DNA of 64,000 bases, from NCBI RefSeq assembly GCF_043194755.1, contig NZ_JBAFVV010000001.1; one strand, written 5' to 3'. The position numbers were made by a program, and so were the translations under genes. Below, piece after piece: positions 50,138 to 58,890 of the stretch. Source of the stretch: Xanthobacter autotrophicus_G. Its GTDB lineage: Bacteria; Pseudomonadota; Alphaproteobacteria; Rhizobiales; Xanthobacteraceae. The notes under the pieces are model-generated. The model did not search any database and was not told where the DNA came from. It saw only the letters and a program-made list of their open reading frames with translations. Position 1 is the stretch's first letter. Every line of letters begins with the position of its first letter.

Positions 50138-51751
50138 TCAGCCGCGTTCCTTCACGGCGACGAACTTCAGCTTGGGCCACTCCTCGATGGCGCGGTCCAG
50201 CACCCACTGGCTGCGGGCGAGATAGACCGGCGCGTCGTCGCGGTCGCGGGCGGTGGAGGAACGGTTGCTCTCCAGGAAGCGGTCCACCTCGGCCCGCTCG
50301 CCGATGATCCAGCGGGCGGTGACATAGGAGGTGGTCTCGTAGCGGATCGGCACGCCGTATTCCTTCTCCAGCCGCGCCGCCAGCACGTCGAGCTGGAGGG
50401 TGCCCACCACGCCGACGATGGGCGCGGGGTCGGAGACGGGTTTCAGCACCTGCACCACGCCCTCTTCCGCCATGTCCTGCAGCGCCTTCTGGAGCTGCTT
50501 GGCCTTCATGGGATCGGAGAGGAGCACCCGGCGCAGGATCTCGGGGGCAAAGTCGGGCAGGCCCTCGAACTTGATGCTCTCGCCTTCGGAAAGGGTGTCG
50601 CCCACCCGCAGCATGCCGTGGTTGGGAATGCCGATGATGTCGCCGGCCACCGCCTCGTCCACCGTCTCGCGCTCCTGGGCGAAGAAGAAGATGGGGTTGG
50701 CGATGGCCATCTGGCGCTTCTCGCGCGGGTTGAACAGCTTCATGCCGCGCTTGAACCGGCCGGAGCACAGGCGCACGAAGGCCACCCGGTCCCGGTGGTT
50801 GGGGTCCATGTTGGCCTGCACCTTGAAGACGAAGCCGGAGACGAGGTCCTCGGCGGGCTCAACGGTGCGCGCGCCGGCGGCGGAGCGGGGCAGCGGGCTC
50901 GGCCCCACCGAGCCGAGGCCGAACAGCAGCTCGGCCACCCCCGCCTCCTTCAGCGCGGAGCCGAAATAGACCGGGGAGAGATGCCCCTCCCGGAACGAGG
51001 CGAGCTCGAACGGCGGCAGCACCCCCAGCGCCAGCGTCAGGCTCTCCACCGCCTCGTTGATGATGCGCTCCTCCACCCCTTCGAGGCCGATGAGGTCCTC
51101 CGGCGTCTCGAACGGCACCTCGCGCACCAGCGGGCCGCCGCGCTCGGTGGCGAGCAGCGCACGCTTGTTGGCGATGTCGATGAGGCCGCGGAAGTCCACG
51201 CCCATGCCGATGGGCCAGGTGAGCGGGGTCAGGTCGAGGGCGAGGGTGGAGGACACCTCGTCCATCAGCGCGATGGGGTCGAGGCTCTCGCGATCCACCT
51301 TGTTCACGAAGGTGAAGATGGGAATGTCGCGCAGGCGGCAGACCTCGAACAGCTTGCGGGTCTGGCTCTCGATGCCCTTGGCCGCGTCGATCACCATCAC
51401 CGCCGCGTCCACCGCCGACAGAGTGCGGTAGGTGTCTTCCGAGAAATCCGAGTGGCCGGGCGTGTCCAGCAGGTTGAAGACGATGCCGTCACGCTCGAAC
51501 GTCATGACGGATGACGTAACGGAAATTCCGCGCTGCTGCTCGATCTCCATCCAGTCGGAGCGGGTGCGGCGGCGCTCGCCGCGCGCCTTCACGTGGCCGG
51601 CCATGCGGATGGCGCCGGAGGCGAGCAGGAGCTTCTCCGTGAGCGTCGTCTTACCGGCGTCCGGATGGGAGATGATGGCGAAGGTGCGCCGGCGGGCGAA
51701 ATCGGGCACGGCGGCCGCGCCGGAGCCCTGGGTTTGGGCGGTGTCGAGCAT
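50138..51751 (-). CDS. prfC: Peptide chain release factor 3
   Basis: A 537-aa translational GTPase that removes RF1/RF2 from ribosomes. The G domain has G1 SHPDAGKTTLTEKLL, G2 GISVTSSVM, G3 DTPGHSDF and G4 FVNKVDRES. Domain II (QANMDPNHRDRVAFVRLCSG) and the RF3-specific C-terminal domain follow. Length and motifs are complete. Same strand as dapD, with a 78-bp gap. Confidence 0.97.
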   Translation of the reverse strand: MLDTAQTQGSGAAAVPDFARRRTFAIISHPDAGKTTLTEKLLLASGAIRMAGHVKARGERRRTRSDWMEIEQQRGISVTSSVMTFERDGIVFNLLDTPGHSDFSEDTYRTLSAVDAAVMVIDAAKGIESQTRKLFEVCRLRDIPIFTFVNKVDRESLDPIALMDEVSSTLALDLTPLTWPIGMGVDFRGLIDIANKRALLATERGGPLVREVPFETPEDLIGLEGVEERIINEAVESLTLALGVLPPFELASFREGHLSPVYFGSALKEAGVAELLFGLGSVGPSPLPRSAAGARTVEPAEDLVSGFVFKVQANMDPNHRDRVAFVRLCSGRFKRGMKLFNPREKRQMAIANPIFFFAQERETVDEAVAGDIIGIPNHGMLRVGDTLSEGESIKFEGLPDFAPEILRRVLLSDPMKAKQLQKALQDMAEEGVVQVLKPVSDPAPIVGVVGTLQLDVLAARLEKEYGVPIRYETTSYVTARWIIGERAEVDRFLESNRSSTARDRDDAPVYLARSQWVLDRAIEEWPKLKFVAVKERG

Positions 51752-51954
51752 GGGGGGCTATATAGAGTGAATTTCTTCCCTGACAAAGCCGCGCCGATGC
51801 CACCGGCGAGGCCCGCGTCCTCGACCCCGGACGAGGCGTCCCGCCCGGCGCCCAGGCCGTGCCACCGCCGCGGGGCGGATCAGCTGCCGTATCGTCCACT
51901 GCGGAATCCGGGGCTATAAGACCTGATCCGAACCGACAAAAAGGGAGGACGAAG

Positions 51955-52389
51955 ATGATGCCCGACGCCATCGCAGGAACGGCCCGCCGCGGCCATGCGG
52001 CCCGTCTCATGCTGGCGGGCGCCGTGCTTGCCGGCTTCGCCGGGCCGGCGCTCGCCCTCATGCCGCCCTATGTCTACGAAACGGCGCGCCGGGAAGCGAA
52101 GAGCATCATCGTCATCGAGGTGTCGAAGGTGGACACCCCCCGGCGCGAGTTCGGCACCTGCACGGTGGCCGGCACGGTGAAGGTGGTGGAGCGCGGCGAG
52201 GCCTTCAGGCCGGGCCAGACGGTGCAGCTTGCCGTGCCCTGCGAGCGGCAAGGCGCCTCCCCGCCCCTGGGCGGCACCATCTACCAGCAGATGGAGAAGC
52301 TCGCCCAGTCCCGGTTCGGCCGCGCCTGGCTGGATGCCGAGGGCAAGGTGGTGGTCTCCCAGTACGAGCAGCTCGCCGCCTTGCCCTGA
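51955..52389 (+). CDS. Small secreted protein, unknown function
   Basis: A 144-aa protein with a Sec signal (RLMLAGAVLAGFAGPALA) and a mature part with beta-strand character (IIVIEVSKVDTPRREFGTCT). Two cysteines (GTCTV and VPCER) could pair in the periplasm. AAAGGGAGG stands before the ATG at 51955. Divergent from prfC. No family recognised. Confidence 0.75.
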   Translation: MMPDAIAGTARRGHAARLMLAGAVLAGFAGPALALMPPYVYETARREAKSIIVIEVSKVDTPRREFGTCTVAGTVKVVERGEAFRPGQTVQLAVPCERQGASPPLGGTIYQQMEKLAQSRFGRAWLDAEGKVVVSQYEQLAALP

Positions 52390-53068
52390 GGGGCGAAGGC
52401 GAACGACGTGCGGGCGACATGCGCCGGCTCGTCCGGGGGCATCCACCTTTCCGCGCCGGCGCGCCAAACACCCGAACGCCAGTCCGGCCGAGGCGTGGAT
52501 CCCCCGGGCAAGCCGGGGGATGACGGCGGTGAAGCGCCCGGCTGTTCCCCTGACAACCGCGGGAGTGAAGGCGCCTGCGGCTGTTCCCCGGACAAGCGAC
52601 GGCGCAGCCGGAGCGCTGATCCCGGGGGCCAGGGGAAACGTCGGCAAAGCCGGCGATATCCGTCGTGCCCTCCGTTCAAGCCGCCTTCGGCGCACTGGTG
52701 CGCTGGGCCCCGGCTTTCCTTCCGCTTGTCGCTCCAGTCTGCCGGGGCGCGAGGGTGGTTTCGCGCCGCGTCGTGCTCCGGCTCGCCCGGGGCATCCACC
52801 GGGCCGAGGCCCTGCGCGTGGCAGATGATGCGCCCCCAGCCGCAGAGTGGATCGCCCGGAACTCGGTCCTAGCCGAGTTCCGCTTTTGCAGGCGGAAATC
52901 CGCCACAGCCGGCTTCCGGATACGCCGGGCGATGACGCGGGAAAGGTCGCGGCAGGGGCCGACGGGCAAGGCCACGGCTCCGGCCAGCGGGCGAGGCCGC
53001 CCTGCTCTTGAGAGAAAGGAAGCGGCGCTTTCGCCCGGGCTTCGACCTGAGCTGCGGAAAACCCGCCC
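52390..53068. repeat. Hairpin-rich intergenic region
   Basis: 679 bp without a gene, between converging genes. ATCCCCCGG-GCAAG-CCGGGGGAT (52499-52521) is a perfect 9-bp stem; CGGAACTCGG-TCCTAG-CCGAGTTCCG (52857-52882) is a perfect 10-bp stem; a third, TTCCGC...GCGGAA, overlaps it. Two related direct repeats beginning GGCTGTTCCCC occur near 52540 and 52578. They look like dispersed intergenic repeat units and may stop transcription from either side. Confidence 0.6.
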
Positions 53069-53785
53069 CTACGGCTTCAGATAGAGCGCGAGCCGGGCGG
53101 CGGCGTTGCGCAGGTGCTCCTCGGCGGCGGCGCGGGCGGCGGCCGGGTCCTTCTTCTCGATGGCGGCGTAGATGGCCTCGTGCTCGCGCTGCACCGCCTG
53201 GGCGAGGCCGCTGTGGCGGGCCGTGTTCGACCGCGCGGTGCGGATGAAATAATGCACCCTCTGGTCGAGGAACCGCGAAAGGTCGCGGAAATACTGGTTG
53301 CCCGTCGCCTCGGCGATGGCCCGGTGGAAGCCCATGTCCTCGTCCACCCCCGGCTCGCCCCGGTCGATGGCCCGCTGCATGGCCTCCAGCTGGGCGCGGA
53401 TGGCCTCGAGCTCTTCCTCCGAGCGGCGCACGGCCGCATGGGCGGTGGCGGTGGCCTCCACCGCCATGAGCAGCTCCACGATGGCGCTCATCTCCTCCTT
53501 GTCGCTGAAGTCGGCGATGTCGATGCGGAAGGTGGAGGCCGCCTCCGGCGCCGCCACGAACGCCCCCGCCCCCTGCCGGGTGGTGACGAGCCCGTCGTGC
53601 TTCAGCCGGCCCACCGCCTCGCGGACGATGGGACGGCTGACCCCGTAGGTCTGCGACATCATCTGCTCGGTGGGCAGGCGCTCGCCGGGCTTCAGGCGGC
53701 CGGAGGCGATCTCCTCGCGCAGCCTGTGCGCCAGGGTCTCGGCCAGCGAGGGGGCCCGTCCAAGGATGTCGCGGGGTTCAGCCAT
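53069..53785 (-). CDS. FadR/GntR family transcriptional regulator
   Basis: A 238-aa regulator. The N-terminal GntR winged helix (LREEIASGRLKPGERLPTEQ, VSRPIVREAVGRLKHDGLVT, TRQGAGAFV) precedes an FCD ligand-binding domain (DEDMGFHRAIAEATGN, HEAIYAAIEKKDPAAARAAA) with the metal-binding Asp/His pattern. FCD proteins sense small organic acids. It likely controls the SDR-oxidoreductase genes beside it and the divergent ABC transport operon, where a FadR-like palindrome sits at 56477. ATG at 53785 chosen. Confidence 0.9.
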   Translation of the reverse strand: MAEPRDILGRAPSLAETLAHRLREEIASGRLKPGERLPTEQMMSQTYGVSRPIVREAVGRLKHDGLVTTRQGAGAFVAAPEAASTFRIDIADFSDKEEMSAIVELLMAVEATATAHAAVRRSEEELEAIRAQLEAMQRAIDRGEPGVDEDMGFHRAIAEATGNQYFRDLSRFLDQRVHYFIRTARSNTARHSGLAQAVQREHEAIYAAIEKKDPAAARAAAEEHLRNAAARLALYLKP

Positions 53786-53837
53786 CCCGTTGCTCCAGCA
53801 CTCCATCGGCAGCACGCGCCGCGCAGAATCGCGCGGT

Positions 53838-54587
53838 TCAGCTGGCGATATAAAGACCACCGTTCACATGCATCGTCTCGCCGGTGACGAAGCTCGCCCA
53901 GTCGGAGGCGAGGAAGGCCACCACCCGCGCCACCTCCTGCGCCGTGCCGAGCCGCTTCAGCGGCGTGTCGGCCAGAAGCGCGGCGCCGCTGGCATCCATC
54001 AGGCCGCGCACCATGGGCGTGTCGATGAGGCCGGGGGAAACCGCGTTCACCCGCACCCTGGGCGCCAGCTCCTTGGCCAGCGTGCGGGAGAAGGTGAGCA
54101 CCGCCCCCTTCGCCGCCGCATAGTCCGCATGCCCGACGCTGCCCCGGTGCCCGGCCATGGAGGCGACGTTCACGATGGCGGCGTTGGCGGAGAAATGGGG
54201 AATGGCCGCCCGGCAGGTGTAGAACACCCCGTCGAGGTTCACGGCGATGCCGGCGCGCCAGTGGGCGTCGCTCATGTCCGCCACCTTCCGCTCGCGGTAG
54301 AGGCCGGCGGAGGTGACCAGCACGTCGAGGGCGCCGAAGCGCTCCCGGACGAAGGCGAGGGCGGTATCGGCATCCTCGGGACGGGCGGCATCCTGCTTCA
54401 CGCCGACGGCACGCGCGCCGGTCGGATCCAGCTCGAAGGCGAAGGCCTTGATGCCGTCTTCATCGAGATCGGTGAGCACGCAATTGGCGCCGAGGTCGAA
54501 GAAGGTTTTCGCGATGGCGCGGGAGATTCCGCCGTTCGCGCCGGTCAGGAGAAGGGTGCGGCCCCTGAAGTCGAAGGTCTCGGTCAT
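53838..54587 (-). CDS. SDR family oxidoreductase
   Basis: A 249-aa SDR: LLLTGANGGISRAIAKTFFD, where the last Gly of TGxxxGxG is Ser; VTSAGLY in place of NNAG; YAAAKGAVLTFSRTLAKELA with Tyr and Lys; and GETMHVNGG near the end. It begins 18 bp downstream of another SDR gene and is probably in the same operon. Substrate unknown; likely oxidises a hydroxy group of the compound imported by the neighbouring ABC system. Confidence 0.9.
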   Translation of the reverse strand: MTETFDFRGRTLLLTGANGGISRAIAKTFFDLGANCVLTDLDEDGIKAFAFELDPTGARAVGVKQDAARPEDADTALAFVRERFGALDVLVTSAGLYRERKVADMSDAHWRAGIAVNLDGVFYTCRAAIPHFSANAAIVNVASMAGHRGSVGHADYAAAKGAVLTFSRTLAKELAPRVRVNAVSPGLIDTPMVRGLMDASGAALLADTPLKRLGTAQEVARVVAFLASDWASFVTGETMHVNGGLYIAS

Positions 54588-54605
54588 GTCGAACCTCAAG
54601 GGACT

Positions 54606-55376
54606 TCAGGTGAGGAGCCAGCCGCCGGCGACATCGATCACCTGGCCGGTGACGAACGCTGAGGCGGGGGACGACAGGAACAGGCAGGTGTCCGCCACTT
54701 CCTCCGGCCGGCCGAGCCGGCGAAGGGGGGTGGCGAGGCGCACCGCCTCGTTGGCGCCGGACGCGGTGCCGCGCATCATGGGGGTGTCGATGCGGCCAGG
54801 GGCGATGGCATTTACCGTTATGCCGTAAGGGCCTAGCTCACCCGCCAGATGCTTGGTGAAGCCGATCAGCGCGCCCTTCGAGGCGGCATAATGCACCCCC
54901 ACGATGTCGCAATAGGTGCGCCCGGCGACGGAGGCGATGTTGATGATTCGCCCCTCCCCCAGCGCCTTCATGCCGGGCGACAGGGCCCGGACGCAGTTGA
55001 AGGCACCCGTGAGGTTCACCTCGATCACCCGCCGCCATTCGGCCGGGTCCATCTCCCACGCCTCCGCCCGGCGCCCGTCCTGCCCGCTCTTGGGTGAGAT
55101 TCCGGCATTGTTCACAAGCACTTGCACCGGACCCAGCGCCGCCTCGGCGGCGCGCGCCGCGGCTTCCACCGCGGCATAATCGGAGACGTCCGCAGACAGG
55201 CCGACGGCCTTCACCCCACGCGCGGTGGCCGCGGCCGCTGCCTCCTCCGCGAGGGCGGCGTCATGGTCCAGATAGGCGACGGCGGCGCCCGCGTCCGCAT
55301 GGGCGTCGGCCATGGCCCGGCCGATGCCGCGCCCCGCTCCGGTGACGAAAACGACGCGTGAAGAATGGGTGCTCAC
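54606..55376 (-). CDS. SDR family oxidoreductase
   Basis: A 256-aa SDR: VVFVTGAGRGIGRAMADAHA, LVNNAGISP, VHYAASKGALIGFTKHLAGE and GQVIDVAGGWLL. All classical motifs are intact. It has no ATG at the homologous start; GTG at 55376 overlaps the stop of the quinone oxidoreductase gene (GTGA), which fixes the start. FabG-like catabolic dehydrogenase; substrate unknown. Confidence 0.9.
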   Translation of the reverse strand: MSTHSSRVVFVTGAGRGIGRAMADAHADAGAAVAYLDHDAALAEEAAAAATARGVKAVGLSADVSDYAAVEAAARAAEAALGPVQVLVNNAGISPKSGQDGRRAEAWEMDPAEWRRVIEVNLTGAFNCVRALSPGMKALGEGRIINIASVAGRTYCDIVGVHYAASKGALIGFTKHLAGELGPYGITVNAIAPGRIDTPMMRGTASGANEAVRLATPLRRLGRPEEVADTCLFLSSPASAFVTGQVIDVAGGWLLT

Positions 55377-56377
55377 CGTCCGGTCTCCAGCATGATCTTG
55401 CCGAGGTGCGCGCTCGATTCCATGAGCGCATGGGCCTCCCGTGCGTTCTCCAGCGGGAAGGTGGCATGGATGAAGGGCTTCACCTTGCCGCTCTCCAGCA
55501 GCGGCCACACGTCGCGTCGCAGCGCGTCGGCGACCTGCGTCTTGAGGGCGACCGAGCGGGCGCGGAGGGTGGAGCCGGTGAAGGTGAGGCGCTTCAGCAT
55601 CACCGGCATGAGGTCGATGGTGACCTCGCTCGGCTGCAGGAAGGCGATCTGCACCAGCCGCCCCTCAACCGCCAGGGCCTGGAGATTGCGCGCCACATAA
55701 GGCCCGCCGACCATGTCGAGAATTTCCTCGACGCCCTTGCCGTCGGTGAGCGCCTTCACCTCCGCCACAAAGTCCTGGGCACGGTAGTTGATGGCCACAT
55801 CGGCGCCCACGGACAGGCAGAAGTCGCACTTTTCCTTCGATCCGGCGGTGGCGATGACGCGGGCGCCCGCATGGTGCGCCAGCTGGATGGCGGTTGAGCC
55901 GATGCCGCTCGAGCCGCCATGGATGACAATGGTCTCGCCGGCCTTCAGCCCGCCCCGCGTAAAGACGTTGTCGTAGACGGTGTAATAGTTTTCCGGCAGC
56001 CCGGCGGCTTCCAGAAGCGAAAGCGGCTTGGGAACGGGGAGGCAGAGCGGCTCTTCCGCGACGCAATACTCCGCGTAACCCCCGGAAATCACCAGGGCAC
56101 AGACCTCGTCGCCGATCTTGAGGGCTTCGACGCCCTCCCCGAGGGCGACGACGCGCCCGGCGATCTCCAGGCCAGGCACGTCCGTGGCCCCGGGAGGCGG
56201 GGGATAATTGCCCGCGCGCTGCAGGCAGTCCGGCCGGTTCACGCCGGCAGCCACCACCTCCACCAGAACCTGTCCCGGCCCCGGCGCCGGCACGGGGGCG
56301 GTCTCCGCCGCCACGACCTCGGGGCCCCCGGCCCCCATGAAGCGGACCTGGCGCATCGTCTTCGGCACGTCGACCAC
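55373..56377 (-). CDS. NAD(P)H quinone oxidoreductase (PIG3/zeta-crystallin type)
   Basis: A 334-aa MDR-superfamily enzyme without structural zinc: VEVVAAGVNRPDCLQRAGNY, PGLEIAGRVVALGEGVEALK, GDEVCALVISGGYAEYC and the NADPH motif VIHGGSSGIGSTAIQLAHHA. It reduces quinones or enoyl-type substrates. First gene of the leftward operon; its 5' side shares a 245-bp region with the ABC transport operon. Confidence 0.9.
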   Translation of the reverse strand: MVDVPKTMRQVRFMGAGGPEVVAAETAPVPAPGPGQVLVEVVAAGVNRPDCLQRAGNYPPPPGATDVPGLEIAGRVVALGEGVEALKIGDEVCALVISGGYAEYCVAEEPLCLPVPKPLSLLEAAGLPENYYTVYDNVFTRGGLKAGETIVIHGGSSGIGSTAIQLAHHAGARVIATAGSKEKCDFCLSVGADVAINYRAQDFVAEVKALTDGKGVEEILDMVGGPYVARNLQALAVEGRLVQIAFLQPSEVTIDLMPVMLKRLTFTGSTLRARSVALKTQVADALRRDVWPLLESGKVKPFIHATFPLENAREAHALMESSAHLGKIMLETGR

Positions 56378-56476
56378 TGGCGTTCTCCCTCAGGGCTTTG
56401 GCGGGCGCGCTCACGAGGCGTCCCGCCTCCGCGCCCGTTGCCGCGATGTGATGGGACAAGGCTACATAAGTCCCAC

Positions 56477-56505
56477 TTGTCAGGCAACTTGGTTACTTGC
56501 ATTAT
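56477..56505 (+). promoter_or_regulatory. Promoter of the ABC transport operon with FadR-type operator
   Basis: TTGTCA (-35, 56477-56482), 17 bp, CATTAT (-10, 56500-56505). The palindrome TTGTCAGGCAA (56477-56487) covers the -35 and resembles operators of FadR/VanR-type GntR regulators (TTGyC-wG-rCAA). The FCD regulator encoded at 53069-53785 is the natural candidate. Confidence 0.55.
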
Positions 56506-56622
56506 CCGCCCCGTGTCGCGCTCGGAGCAACCCGGTGCGAGACGGGACGGACGCACAAGAATTGTGTCCCCGCAACGGCTTATCGCACGCCGGCACCGGA
56601 TCGGTGTCCGGAGAGGGAGGAG

Positions 56623-57852
56623 ATGATGAAGCGTTTCGCGCGGGCAGCGCTGGCTGCCGCATTGCTGGTTGGCGCGTCGCAGATGGTTGGGCCCGCGTCG
56701 GCCCAGGGCACCATCAAGTTCGGCGCGCTCTACCCCTTCTCCGGCGCCCTCGCCCTGCTCGGCGACGAGAGCTTCCGCGGCTTCGAGCTGGCGGTGGACG
56801 AGCGCAATGCGGCGGGCGGCATCGACGGCAAGAAGATCGAGTTCACCAGGGGTGACGCGGTGGACCCCAACCAGGCGGTCGGCGAGGCCCGGCGCCTGAC
56901 TTCGGTGGACAAGGTGTCCGCCATCTTCGGCACCTATTCGTCCTCGCTCTCCCTCGCCGCGACGCAGGTGACCGAGCTCGCCGGCGTGCCCTATTTCGAG
57001 CTCGGCGCGATCTCCGATCCCATCACCGAGCGCGGCTTCAAGTATGTCTTCCGCACCAACGCCACGGCGCGCGACTTCGCCAACCGCATGGTGGATTCGG
57101 TGATCGAGGCGGTGGCCCCGGCCCTCGGCGCCAAGCCCGGCGACCTGAAGATCGGCATCATCCACGAGGATTCGCTCTACGGGCAGACCGTTTCCGGCTA
57201 CCAGAAGACGCGCGCCAAGGAGAAGGGCCTCAACGTGGTGGAGGTCCTGCCCTATTCCGCCAAGTCGGTGGACCTGACCCCCGTCATCCTGCGCCTGAAG
57301 TCCGCCGGCGCGGACGTGGTGCTGCAGACCTCCTACCAGAACGACACCGTGCTGTTCTTCCGCCAGATGAAGGACCAGGGCTACAAGCCCAAGGCGGTGA
57401 TGGGCGCCGGCGGCGGCTATTCCACCCGTGACACCATGCAGGCTGTCGGCCAGGAGAACATGGAAGGCGCCCTCGACGTCGACTTCACCCAGTACAACAC
57501 GAACCCCAAGGCGGCCCCCGGCATCGACGAGTTCGTGAAGCTCTACAAGGCGAAGTACGGCATCGAGCCGCGCTCCGGCCATTCGCTGGCCAACTACATG
57601 GGCGCCAAGGTGTTCTTCGACGCCATCGCCAGCGCCAAGAGCACGGACGCCGACAAGGTGCGCGCCGCCGTGCTGAAGGTGGATATCCCGGTGGGCCAGA
57701 CCTCCACCGGCTGGGGCGCCAAGTTCTCCGAGCAGGGCCAGAACACCCGCGCCACCCCGTTCCTGATGCAGTGGCAGGGCGGCAACCTCGTCACCGTCTT
57801 CCCCGAGGCGGCCGCGGTCGCCAAGCTGAAGACCGGCATCGGCGCCAACTGA
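56623..57852 (+). CDS. ABC transporter periplasmic binding protein, HAAT/LivK type
   Basis: A 409-aa periplasmic-binding protein with a Sec signal (MKRFARAALAAALLVGASQM) and mature start GTIKFGALYPFSGALALLGD. EVLPYSAKSVDLTPVILRLK and the hinge regions are typical of HAAT proteins. GGAGAGGGAGG precedes the ATG. Despite family naming, many bind carboxylates or aromatic acids; the operon's dehydrogenases suggest a hydroxylated acid. Confidence 0.92.
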   Translation: MMKRFARAALAAALLVGASQMVGPASAQGTIKFGALYPFSGALALLGDESFRGFELAVDERNAAGGIDGKKIEFTRGDAVDPNQAVGEARRLTSVDKVSAIFGTYSSSLSLAATQVTELAGVPYFELGAISDPITERGFKYVFRTNATARDFANRMVDSVIEAVAPALGAKPGDLKIGIIHEDSLYGQTVSGYQKTRAKEKGLNVVEVLPYSAKSVDLTPVILRLKSAGADVVLQTSYQNDTVLFFRQMKDQGYKPKAVMGAGGGYSTRDTMQAVGQENMEGALDVDFTQYNTNPKAAPGIDEFVKLYKAKYGIEPRSGHSLANYMGAKVFFDAIASAKSTDADKVRAAVLKVDIPVGQTSTGWGAKFSEQGQNTRATPFLMQWQGGNLVTVFPEAAAVAKLKTGIGAN

Positions 57853-57869
57853 CGGCCTGATCTACCACT

Positions 57870-57893
57870 GGCGGCGTTTCCTCCCGCGCCGCC
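57870..57893 (+). terminator. GC hairpin after the binding-protein gene
   Basis: GGCGGCG (57870-57876), 10-nt loop, CGCCGCC (57887-57893), followed by further GC-rich inverted sequences up to 57925, without a U-tract. Likely reduces transcription or protects the upstream message, giving more binding protein than permease. Confidence 0.6.
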
Positions 57894-58013
57894 CGGCCCT
57901 CGCGCGTCCCGCGCGCGGGGGCCTTGTTCCCGCCCGCCGGCAACGGCCGGGCCCTGCCTGCCGCGTGCCTTTCGGCACGCCCCAATTCCCGCCTGCGCAC
58001 TGGAGCGAGCGCG

Positions 58014-58886
58014 ATGGACGTCCTCATTCAGCTGGTGCTCAACGGCATCCTGCTCGGCAGCATGTATGCCATCATCAGCGTCGGCCTCACCCTCATCTTC
58101 GGCATCGTCCGGGTGGTGAACTTCGCCCATGGCGAATTCCTGATGGTGGGCATGTATGCGGCCTACCTGCTGGCCGCGAAGTTCGGCCTGCATCCCTATG
58201 CGTCGGCCGTCCCCATCGTGCTGCTGCTGTTCGCCATCGGCGCGCTGGTGCAGCGCTTCCTCATCCAGCCGCTGCTGGGCGCCGACGAGCACATCCAGAT
58301 CTTCGCCACGGTGGGCCTTTCCACCGCGCTCGTGAACCTCGCGCTGCTCGTCTTCGGCGCGGACCTCTATTCCGTGCCCCCCTCCATCGCGCAGGGCTCG
58401 GTGCAGGTGGCCGGCTTCTCCCTGGTGAAGGGACAGATCGTGATGTTCGTCTGCGCCCTGGCGCTGGTGGCGGGGCTGCACCTGTTCATGCAGTCCACCG
58501 CGCTCGGCCGCGCCATCCGCGCCACGGCACAGAACCGCAACGCCGCGCTGCTGATGGGCGTGAAGGTGGACCAGATCTACGTCATCGCCTTCGGCCTCGG
58601 CGCCGCGTGCGTGGGCCTCGCCAGCGCGCTGGTGATGCCGCTCTATCCGGTGACGCCCACCATCGGCACCTATTTCGTGCTCACCGCCTTCGTGGTGGTG
58701 GTGCTGGGCGGCATGCGCTCCATGTACGGCGCCTTCTTCGGCGCCATGATCATCGGCCTCGTGGACAGTCTCTCCGGCTACTACATCGCGCCGGACCTGA
58801 AAGAGGTCGTGTATTTCGCGCTCTTCCTCCTGATCCTCATCTTCAAGCCCACCGGCCTGTTCGGCCTCGGGCGCGGCACGGAGTGA
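58014..58886 (+). CDS. livH: Branched-chain-type ABC transporter permease LivH
   Basis: A 290-aa inner-membrane permease: LVLNGILLGSMYAIISVGLT, LIFGIVRVVNFAHGEFLMVG, then ALGRAIRATAQNRNAALLMG and the coupling loop, and VVVLGGMRSMYGAFFGAMII. About eight transmembrane segments. Pairs with the fused LivM-LivG protein that starts 4 bp after its stop. Confidence 0.93.
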   Translation: MDVLIQLVLNGILLGSMYAIISVGLTLIFGIVRVVNFAHGEFLMVGMYAAYLLAAKFGLHPYASAVPIVLLLFAIGALVQRFLIQPLLGADEHIQIFATVGLSTALVNLALLVFGADLYSVPPSIAQGSVQVAGFSLVKGQIVMFVCALALVAGLHLFMQSTALGRAIRATAQNRNAALLMGVKVDQIYVIAFGLGAACVGLASALVMPLYPVTPTIGTYFVLTAFVVVVLGGMRSMYGAFFGAMIIGLVDSLSGYYIAPDLKEVVYFALFLLILIFKPTGLFGLGRGTE

Positions 58887-58890
58887 TCCG

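Noticed and set aside
49196..51514. Long plus-strand open frame opposite dapD and prfC
   Set aside because: Antisense shadow: very His/Gly-rich with no domain, and both genes on the other strand are unambiguous.
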